Shown here piece after piece: positions 48,684 through 57,800 of a DNA stretch of 64,000 nucleotides (positions within the stretch are counted from its first letter, which is position 1; each line of letters opens with the position of its first letter). A model generated the notes under the pieces. It made no database searches. It worked only from the letters and a program-made list of their open reading frames with translations, and had not been told where the DNA came from. The DNA is from Porites lobata (taxonomy: Eukaryota > Cnidaria > Anthozoa > Scleractinia > Poritidae), in contig CALNXK010000122.1 of NCBI GenBank assembly GCA_942486035.1, forward strand, positions 1,391,001 through 1,455,000, read 5' to 3'. Position numbers and translations under genes: made by a program.

Positions 48684-49115
48684 CAGTAAAGACCCACGAG
48701 TAAGAACCTAAGATTTAAGAACCTGTCAGGCTAAAATTTGCAATTTAGACCTCCTCTACATAAGAACCTCTTTAGCCGAAAATTTGGAGAAAGGTTCTTA
48801 TTTTCAAAAATCATTTCAAAATATTTACATGTTTTACAGCACAGTCATGTATATAAAGTTGTTTTGACTCAAGAAATTAAAATTCATGTGAGATTAGATC
48901 TCTATTATGGTCATATTAAAATATAAGCAACATTAGGTATGCAAATTTAAGGGTGCTGATCACTAAAATCTTCTTAGCAACGACATAATTTTTTGCAAGA
49001 AATTAAGAACCTATTAAGAACCTAGATAGCCTAAATTTATGTTAACCAACATTTATGTAAGACCTGTTTAGGCTAATCCTGGAAAATGTAGGTTCTTACC
49101 GGTGGGTTTTTACTG
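48684..49115. mobile_element. CAGT-ended DNA element with TA duplication, 432 bp
   Basis: It starts CAGTAAAGACCCACGAGTAA and ends GGTGGGTTTTTACTG, with TA outside each end (48682-48683 and 49116-49117). AAGAACCT words recur throughout (at least eight times in one or the other orientation). The end type and TA target agree with pogo/Tigger-like elements. There is no transposase. Confidence 0.75.
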
Positions 49116-49178
49116 TAAGTAGCATTGTCGCTTTCACTACCGTTATCGGCCATTATAAGACTAATAATGGAAGCTTAA

Positions 49179-49215
49179 TAATAATAATAATAATAATAAT
49201 AATGATAATAAAAAT
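49179..49215 (+). repeat. (AAT)n microsatellite
   Basis: About ten AAT triplets with one ATG interruption. No function is visible. Confidence 0.85.
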
Positions 49216-50122
49216 ATTTGCTAAATCGTCAGAAAATGATGATGAATAGAGAACCAAAACAGATGTAGCAAAGCTTCGAAAAGTGCAATTTAATATTTGC
49301 ACTAATAAGTTAAGAAGGACTTTTCTTGGAACTTTTTACAAGTCATAATCTTGCATCATGACTATTAAGACTTAACACACGAAGGGGCCATAGTTTGCTT
49401 TTAAATAAACACATTTCTTAAAAATTATTACTCGTATCTGTCGGTTACACATCCATGTGAAAATTACTCGTGCATGTGAAGTAATGTCATATCCTCAAGG
49501 AGCGAAAACTTGTTATTGAAAGCTTTATCATATGAGATAGCAGCACAAAACATTTATATACACTTTTTGATATATCAACGCTGATGAGAACGAAAGGCCC
49601 CTACATTTGACAGTATTGTTATTAAAATGGCATTGTTCTTATTGAAATTGTTGTTTTGAAAAGATTAACGAGATATATGAGCATATCGGTTTCTTTTTGT
49701 TGAGTGCGTTTCCTACAATGTATTTGGTTGAAACTTTCAGCCTCGTTTTCATGTTTGGTTGATTTTTACTGTTGTCGACCTTTAAAAACATAGCTATAAC
49801 TCAAAACGTATACCACGATTTCAAACCATGAACTACCTAGACACAAAGAGGGTACTTTAATCTATCGAAATCTATCGTCAAAGTTTTTCTGTCCTCTAGG
49901 TTGAGCAAAATGGCCCTAGCCCCCAGACTATCAGGAGTGAATAAGCTATCTACCCGCTCTTGTTGCACTCATATGTTTTAGTAAAGTTGAAAGGTTTAAA
50001 ATCCCACTTACTCGCAGTAGCCTCGTTTTAGGTGGACTTCACAAAACAATTTTTCAAAATGTTTTTTCTACATGTTATCTCCTATCGCTTATTAAAGTTA
50101 TTATCTCAATTTACCTTTGCAG
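49216..50122. other. Intergenic stretch, nothing recognised
   Basis: AT-rich sequence without a supported gene, RNA or repeat. It leads into the exon-like piece at 50123. Confidence 0.4.
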
Positions 50123-50171
50123 CGAAGTATATCGCTTGGCAAATGAAGGCATCGAACCAAAGGAATTTCAG
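50123..50171 (+). CDS. Candidate orphan exon (EVYRLANEGIEPKEFQ)
   Basis: A strong acceptor (TTTACCTTTGCAG) precedes 49 nt reading EVYRLANEGIEPKEFQ, which ends at a consensus donor (CAG|GTATGT). Entry phase is 2 and exit phase 0. It looks like a genuine internal exon by splice sites and composition. I find no partner exon upstream or downstream, and the residues match no family I can name. It may belong to a decayed or very widely spaced gene. Confidence 0.35.
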
Positions 50172-51419
50172 GTATGTTTTACCCTTTTTAAAGTAAAAGC
50201 TGGCTCAGCCGATATCTTCCAAATTACATAACTATGAATATTTACACGTAAAGTCAGGTGCTTAAGTATTTGGGTTCAAGTAAGAACCATATTGTTGTCC
50301 ATATTGTTCGGCTGGTGTCGTCAGTCGGTGGAAACTGGGGTTCGAATACATGAAGCCCGCCTACGGTAAGATATATTTTATGCGTTGCTTCTCGTCGCTC
50401 GCGCAGCGAGCGCGGTCTTAGCCAGCTGCAATCTCGGACGCCCCATATTTCCATTTATGAATCCATATAAGGGAAGGTGTCCACTCTCTAGTGTGTGACG
50501 TCACGGAGCAGTTTCTGTTTCCAAGCAGCACCGATCAGTGTCTTGCTTTGGTCATATCTATCTTTGTTTGCTTTTTAAGCGGTCGTTTTAGCAGTCGATA
50601 AGTGCTTTTTGCAATGACTTTCGAATGCAAGAGCAAATGGAAGCAATTTGGCTCATTAGGCATAAGATATGAGCGAAAGTCGAGATAACAAAATAAATGT
50701 TTTGCTCGTAGACGAGTTTATACCGTATCGGCTAAGTTGGGCATCTGTTCTTTTAAGTTGATTTCCAGTCCGTACTGCGCAGGCTCAACGGTTTATTTTT
50801 GTTTTTTGTTTTTGTTTTGAATAACTACTTACGTCATGTAAGACTTCATCAAATGAACCCATTCGTGAAGTCTTACATTTGTTTTTAATAAATCTACCGA
50901 AGATTCCAACCAGTATTGCTTCACTTACAATAAAACGTCATTACATGGGATTCTGCAACACTTGACATTATTTTGGGCAAGATGAAGATGGCCTCCAACT
51001 CAGCAAAGTTGAACTTTTTAAACCGTCTAAGATTCACAGGATGCAAGGAAAACTACTTACGCGCATTGTTTATGAAATCATCCGTCACTGTCTTTGAAAT
51101 GCCCATGAAGAGGTTCCCACCTGGTTCCCAATCAAATTCTTCCATTGGCACACTTAGGAAGAGAGCGAGAATAATACTCAAACCGAATCAGGTTGCACCC
51201 AGGGACGGGGAAGAGGAGGAACGAGGCCCCAGGGACGGGGTCACACAACCCAGAGAGGCCAATCAGAGGGGAGGAGCGAGAGGTACAAGAGGAGGAGGGA
51301 TAGAGAGAAGGGCAAGTGCTGGTGGAGGGTCAAGCTAACGTGGACGAGGGCGTGGGAGAGGACTGTGGAAGAGTACGCGGAAGGGAAGGATTGGTGTGGT
51401 AGAAGAGGATGGAGAACAA

Positions 51420-51802
51420 AGACAGGCTAGGGTACTCGACCAATATTTGGGTATAGCTGAGCCGCTGGGATTTGAAACCCTGTTTAAGACAAAAAATTCC
51501 TAATCAAAAATACATACCCTATTTAGTACAACAACCTTTATTTTATTACCCTGTTTATAACAAAGGACAAAATGCACGCCAGAACAAATTCACGTTGTAG
51601 TCATTGCTTTTTTATACTTGGAGTATAAACAAAGTTCATCTAGCAAATCAAATCAATTGTGCAGGCAATACCCTGTTTAGGACAGACTCACACGAAATTA
51701 TATACCCTGTTTAGGACAGAGAGGTAAAAAACCATACCCTGTCCAGCAGCACATCCACGTATAGGCCATATAATAGAGTACCCCCCTCCCCCCGGGGCTT
51801 AA
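51420..51802 (+). repeat. Dispersed repeat with spaced CCCTGTTTAGGACA words, copy 2
   Basis: ACCCTGTTTA(A/G)GACA or close variants occur at about 51477, 51515, 51549, 51669, 51704 and 51735, and the stretch ends in GAGTACCCCCC...GGGGCTT. The last 150 bp match 3620-3781. A GA/AG-rich stretch with a Gly/Arg-rich open frame lies just before it (about 51190-51400). I do not call that frame a gene because its upstream limit lacks a clear start context or domain. Confidence 0.55.
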
Positions 51803-51952
51803 GTCAACCAACAAGTCCAAATAAGTATATTTTCTCCTTTCGTGTAACAAGTAGAAAAGTACAATCAAAGCCCGTACGTATACAGAATCTTCAAGTTTTC
51901 AAATCACACCAAAAGGGCATTAATTTAACTGGTGTTTACTGATAGATGTGTT

Positions 51953-51982
51953 TTTGTTGTTGTTGTTGTTGTTGTTGTTGCT
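51953..51982 (+). repeat. (GTT)n microsatellite
   Basis: About nine GTT triplets ending in GCTGG. Runs of this type often tail retroelements, but no body is recognised. Confidence 0.8.
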
Positions 51983-52064
51983 GGAAGACTGTTGGTACTG
52001 TCTATCATTCACATGATTGCTAAGTGAATATTTTGCCCAGTTTTCCATTGTTAACTCTGCTTTT

Positions 52065-52148
52065 ACGCCGCCGTGTTTGTTTGTCCAATTCAAAACGCGC
52101 TGTCACGCGAGTTACCGCTGACCGCCTGCAAATCAGTGTTCAGCCACC
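52065..52148 (-). mobile_element. Solo end of the GGTGGCTGAACAC / TTAA family
   Basis: In reverse complement this stretch runs GGTGGCTGAACACTGATTTG, GCGGTCAGCGGTAACTCGCG and ACAAACAAACACGGCGGCG. It matches the left 80 bp of the element at 36555-38948. TTAA follows at 52149-52152. The other end of this copy is not found. Confidence 0.65.
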
Positions 52149-52369
52149 TTAAGAGCCTCACAAACAATTTGGGCTGAGCCTGCGCAGAACGGACTGGAAA
52201 TCAACTTTAAATGCGATTAAATGCGTTTAGATTGGTTTTTTTTACCGTCAAAACAGCAGTCATTCTCCTGAAAAATTCATGTTTAATGGGCTCAATCAAC
52301 TTTATTCAGGGTGTGCTGGTGTACGTTCTAGGGGAAAGGCTTTAAATAAAATATTATTGCCTGTTTCAT

Positions 52370-52510
52370 TGTATGTCCCCACGAGGCGTAGGGCTAACGA
52401 AACGGCCCGACGCTTAGAAGGTCCCGAGTTCTACTCCGGCTGGAAGCTGTTTTTCTTCTTCTCTTCTTTTGTTGTTTTTTTTTAGTTATTGTAGTTTTTT
52501 TTGTTTCTTT
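52370..52510 (+). mobile_element. Probable tRNA-derived SINE fragment
   Basis: CGAGGCGTAGGGCTAACGAA resembles a pol III A box, and GGTCCCGAGTTCTACTCCGG resembles a B box about 30 bp further on, followed by a T-rich tail. The spacing agrees with a tRNA head, but neither a full cloverleaf nor a clear SINE body is visible. Confidence 0.4.
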
Positions 52511-52906
52511 ATATAGCTTAAGTTTCTTAAATTTAATTTTTTTCTCTATTGCCTTATTTCTCTTTCTCCCTACTTCTTGCTGCTCCCCTGAAGTGCTACG
52601 CGAGGATTCACGTATTTCTAGTTATAAATTTGAAGTAAGCAGGTCATTGTAAGTAGAACTACAGAAGAGTGGTGAATCAACCCTTTAGTTGTTTAGTCCA
52701 AAAAATGTATGGGGTTTGGGAACGAGCGATTGGACACTTATCGAAAATAATGAGAATCTAAGAGGAAGGATAACGATGGAAACAAGTTGGAGTTATGCCT
52801 CTAGTATTTATAAGTCGCTATGTGTAATAAGCGTATTTATACTATAACATAAGTTGACAATTCTTTAATAAGCCTACCTCAAAATGTCATGATCATAACT
52901 TCTTAT

Positions 52907-53174
52907 AGCCTGCGTGGCAGACGTAATTTATCCTCGCTTAGTAACGTCTGCGAAGCAGCGCCGAGATCCTTGTTCTGGACCAACGGACTCAACGAATTAC
53001 CGGAAATGCGTTTCGAATTTCCGTTCAACCTGAATGGCAAATTGACGATGGTTAACAGTTCAATCATGGCGCATACTCAGAAGCTAGTACACAAGTGAGG
53101 ATTCAGAAAAAGTATTTCGGCGCTGTTTAACAGACGGACTTAACCATAAGTTAATTTCCGTCTGTTTCGCAGGC
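52907..53174 (-). repeat. Dispersed repeat, third copy (reverse orientation)
   Basis: It is bounded by TAGCCTGCGTGGCAGACGTA on the left and GTTTCGCAGGCTA on the right. Inside, GTCTGCGAAGCAGCGCCGAG, CCTTGTTCTGG and CAACGAATTACCGGAAAT are reverse-complement counterparts of blocks at 29990-30240 and 25240-25450. The inverted AGCCTGCG ends suggest a non-autonomous DNA element. Confidence 0.65.
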
Positions 53175-54819
53175 TAAACTTCTTGCTCATTAATGATTTA
53201 TAGGGCTGTTAGCCAGTTGGTGTCGCTTTTCGTTAAAAAAACACGTATCTTGGTACCTATTAGAAAAACAGGTCAAGATACGTGTGATTAGTTCAACGAC
53301 GACTGATAAAAAGTCTGATCAAGGTAGTTGGATTTTAATAGTAAATAGGTAATATTGGGTTTTAATTGGATTTTTACAAATTAAGTGAAGATTACAATTT
53401 TAAGATTTTTTAAAGGCCACTCGCTCATAACTCTTTATCAAAACAACGCGTTGAAATTTAGCCCGCAAGCAAGCTCTCCATTTGGGGAATATCGTAAAAA
53501 GTAGACGCGCGAGAGCAGACTCGAAAGTGGGGAACGGAGAAAGAGAAAGAAGAGCTTGCAACGATCAACAACAACAACATAAGCTTTATTTGCATGACTA
53601 TATGAGTTACTGTATTGCAAAGGCTTTAAGATAGTATCCTCGTTTTTACGCAGAAGATACAACATGTAATGAAGGATGTTTTTGCAAATATTAATAATTA
53701 ATGGCAATCGACGTAATTCACTTCTACTTGCAACATTTGAAGCTTTATTGCTTATTTCAAGGTAACGCTTGCAAAATTTCAAGTGGGTTTTTTCAATTGG
53801 GGTATTGTCCCGATCACTCGTAAAGTTTCATTTCCATCCGGGGAAACTCCAGGACACTGCAAAGCGTGAAAACGTTCAACGCAAACGTGCCGCAGATTAG
53901 AAAAGTGACAACCGCCTGTCAACTTTAGACAGCCGAGGGCGCGTAGAATTTATATATATATTTAATCGCTTTCGCAACAGCTTTCCGCAGCATCAAAGCA
54001 ATGTTTTGACCACTGATATATTTTTTTATCCACGAGACATCGACTTCAAATGTGTCCGCTCGGATAAGAACGCAATATTTTGATTCTCGTTTCGTTTACA
54101 TTTGAAAAGTCGACCACATTCAAAAGAGTAAGCTCCCCATCGCAATCACCAGCATTATATATTTGTCCGTTCCGGAACTGGAGAACAGCGTTTTCCTGGA
54201 CTTGGTTCTCGTACGTTTTACTCCAGTTGCTTCGTACTCTTTTCCTTGCCTTTCTTGACGGTCAAGCTATACAGCTACACTATGTACTTGTTTCTGAATT
54301 TTTCTACCCAGTGGAATTCAGTCAAGCGAGGAAATCGACGGTAATTTTAGTCTTATTTGAGTGTATTTTTTTCTAATAACAAAGCCCCTGTGCTTGAGTT
54401 TGAGCGAGGGTTTTTTTTTTCTCTGTGTCGTATTTCTTTTCTTTTCCTTTCTTCTTAATATGTAATTTATAAACGCCTTTATTTATAGTTTTTGTCCTGC
54501 CTAGATTAGCGCTCTAGCTATTTGTAGGGCATAAAATAGTGTAAGCTTTATGGATCTTGAATACATTGTTGTTGTTGTGAAGATTTTAAACACCTAAGCG
54601 TCTAACAGTTACATTCGAGCAAGAGATAGCCTTTTCCACAATTACTAAGGTGTTCCTTTGTTGTTCCTTAATCATTAACATACCTGCTAATTGCTTTTTA
54701 ATGACTCCTTCTAGTTCTACCTAACATGGCTCACGTTAATACATCTATCTTTAGGTCGCTTATTCGCTTAAAGAGGCCTACGTGCAAAGAAAAAACTCCG
54801 AAGCTGCCTTACTGAAGTT
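53175..54819. other. Region upstream of the mucin-like gene
   Basis: No gene is recognised. The stretch at about 54430-54585 ends in GTTGTTGTTGTG and looks like the 3' tail of a retroelement. A mirrored ACAACAACAACATAAGCTTT lies at about 53570. The promoter of the downstream gene should be within this region but cannot be pinned. Confidence 0.4.
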
Positions 54820-57800
54820 ATGCCCTCTTCAATACGTTTTGTTATTTTCACCGCTATTGTTTTCTTCACACTAAAAGGTAAGATACCCCAGTTCATGTCT
54901 TACTTTGACATAAACCTTTAAACCCATAATTCAAGGGCAAACCCTTTAAAAAGCGATGTCATTGTTAGAGGAAAATGACGACACTTCGCAAAGGGGTATG
55001 GAATAGCCGCTCTAAAGAAAATCAGCCACACGTCAACTGCATATTCAGATCATCAGAGATTACCACAAGACCCTACAACATATTTAACACGATCAATAGT
55101 CGTTCAAAACACTACCTAAAGCCCTAAAAATATAAACAAAAAGTAGTCAAACCTTACATAAAAAAAATATCACATAAAGAAAACATTAACAACGTGTACA
55201 AACTATCTAAGCACTCTTTCTAAATTAACGATCTCGACACCATCGACTAAACTCTCACTTAACTCATTTTCCATTTGGCCAAACAAAGGAGAACATCAAA
55301 CACATATCTATAATTACCTATATATCTTAAAAAAAGGACCCACAGACAATCCAACATGGCAACCTGTACTGGCCTTAAACACACAAAAAACGACGTCGGC
55401 CTCCACCCTGCTAGCGTGTCAGCCAGCGTGTCGACCAGTGCCTCGGCCAGTGCATCGCCCAGTCTGTCGCCAAGTGTCTCGGCCTCCACCTCTGCTAGCG
55501 TGTCAGCCAGCGTGTCGACCAGTGCCTCGGCCAGTGCATCGCCCAGTCTGTCGCCAAGTGTCTCGGCCTCCACCTCTGCTAGCGTGTCAGCCAGCGTGTC
55601 GACCAGTGCCTCGGCCAGTGCATCGCCCAGTCTGTCGCCAAGTGTCTCGGCCTCCACCTCTGCTAGCGTGTCAGCCAGCGTGTCGACCAGTGCCTCGGCC
55701 AGTGCATCGCCCAGTCTGTCGGCCAGTCTGTCGCCCAAGTGTCTCGGCCTCCACCTCTGCTAGCGTGTCAGCCAGCGTGTCGACCAGTGCCTCGGCCAGT
55801 GCATCGCCCAGTCTGTCGCCAAGTGTCTCGGCCTCCACCTCTGCTAGCGTGTCAGCCAGCGTGTCGACCAGTGCCTCGGCCAGTGCATCGCCCAGTCTGT
55901 CGCCAAGTGTCTCGGCCTCCACCTCTGCTAGCGTGTCAGCCAGCGTGTCGACCAGTGCCTCGGCCAGTGCATCGCCCAGTCTGTCGCCAAGTGTCTCGGC
56001 CTCCACCTCTGCTAGCGTGTCAGCCAGCGTGTCGACCAGTGCCTCGGCCAGTGCATCGCCCAGTCTGTCGCCAAGTGTCTCGGCCTCCACCTCTGCTAGC
56101 GTGTCAGCCAGCGTGTCGACCAGTGCCTCGGCCAGTGCATCGCCCAGTCTGTCGCCAAGTGTCTCGGCCTCCACCTCTGCTAGCGTGTCAGCCAGCGTGT
56201 CGACCAGCGCCTCGGCCAGTGCATCGCCCAGTCTGTCGCCAAGTGTCTCGGCCTCCACCTCTGCTAGCGTGTCAGCCAGCGTGTCGACCAGCGCCTCGGC
56301 CAGTGCATCGCCCAGTCTGTCGCCAAGTGTCTCGGCCTCCACCTCTGCTAGCGTGTCAGCCAGCGTGTCGACCAGCGCCTCGGCCAGTGCATCGCCCAGT
56401 CTGTCGCCAAGTGTCTCGGCCTCCACCTCTGCTAGCGTGTCAGCCAGCGTGTCGACCAGCGCCTCGGCCAGTGCATCGCCCAGTCTGTCGCCAAGTGTCT
56501 CGGCCTCCACCTCTGCTAGCGTGTCAGCCAGCGTGTCGACCAGCGCCTCGGCCAGTGCATCGCCCAGTCTGTCGCCAAGTGTCTCGGCCTCCACCTCTGC
56601 TAGCGTGTCAGCCAGCGTGTCGACCAGTGCCTCGGCCAGTGCATCGCCCAGTCTGTCGCCAAGTGTCTCGGCCTCCACCTCTGCTAGCGTGTCAGCCAGC
56701 GTGTCGACCAGTGCCTCGGCCAGTGCATCGCCCAGTCTGTCGCCAAGTGTCTCGGCCTCCACCTCTCTGCTAGCGTGTCAGCCAGCGTGTCGACCAGTGC
56801 CTCGGCCAGTGCATCGCCCAGTCTGTCGCCAAGTGTCTCGGCCTCCACCTCTGCTAGCGTGTCAGCCAGCGTGTCGACCAGTCGACCAGTGCCTCGGCCA
56901 GTGCATCGCCCAGTCTGTCGCCAAGTGTCTCATCGCCCCTCCACCTCTGCTAGCGTGTCAGCCAGCGTGTCGACCAGTGCCCGGCCAGTGCATCGTGTCT
57001 GTCGCCAGTCTCGGCCTCGTGTCAGCCAGCGTGTCGACCAGTGCCTCGGCCAGTGCATCTGTCTGTCGCCAAGTGTCTCGGCCTCCACCTCTGCTAGCGT
57101 GTCAGCCAGCGTGTCGAGTGCCTCCAGTGCCTCGCCCAGTGCATCGCCCAGTCTGTCGCCAAGCGTGTGTCTCGGCCTCCATCGCCCACCAAGTGTCTCG
57201 GCTGCTAGCGTGTCAGCCAGCGTGTCGACCAGTGCCTCGGCCAGTGCATCGCCCAGTCTGTCGCCAAGTGTCTCGGCCTCCACCTCTGCTAGCGTGTCAG
57301 CCAGCGTGTCGACCAGTGCCTCGGCCAGTGCATCGCCCAGTCTGTCGCCAAGTGTCTCGGCCTCCACCTCTGCTAGCGTGTCAGCCAGCGTGTCGACCAG
57401 TGCCTCGGCCAGTGCATCGCCCAGTCTGTCGCCAAGTGTCTCGGCCTCCACCTCTGCTAGCGTGTCAGCCAGCGTGTCGACCAGTGCCTCGGCCAGTGCA
57501 TCGCCCAGTCTGTCGCCAAGTGTCTCGGCCTCCACCTCTGCTAGCGTGTCAGCCAGCGTGTCGACCAGTGCCTCGGCCAGTGCATCGCCCAGTCTGTCGC
57601 CAAGTGTCTCGGCCTCCACCTCTGCTAGCGTGTCAGCCAGCGTGTCGACCAGTGCCTCGGCCAGTGCATCGCCCAGTCTGTCGCCAAGTGTCTCGGCCTC
57701 CACCTCTGCTAGCGTGTCAGCCAGCGTGTCGACCAGTGCCTCGGCCAGTGCATCGCCCAGTCTGTCGCCAAGTGTCTCGGCCTCCACCTCTGCTAGCGTG

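Noticed and set aside
50973..51338. Gly/Arg-rich open frame as an RNA-binding protein gene
   Set aside because: The GR-rich part comes from a simple GA-rich DNA stretch; the frame lacks a supported start and splice context, and it borders a dispersed repeat.
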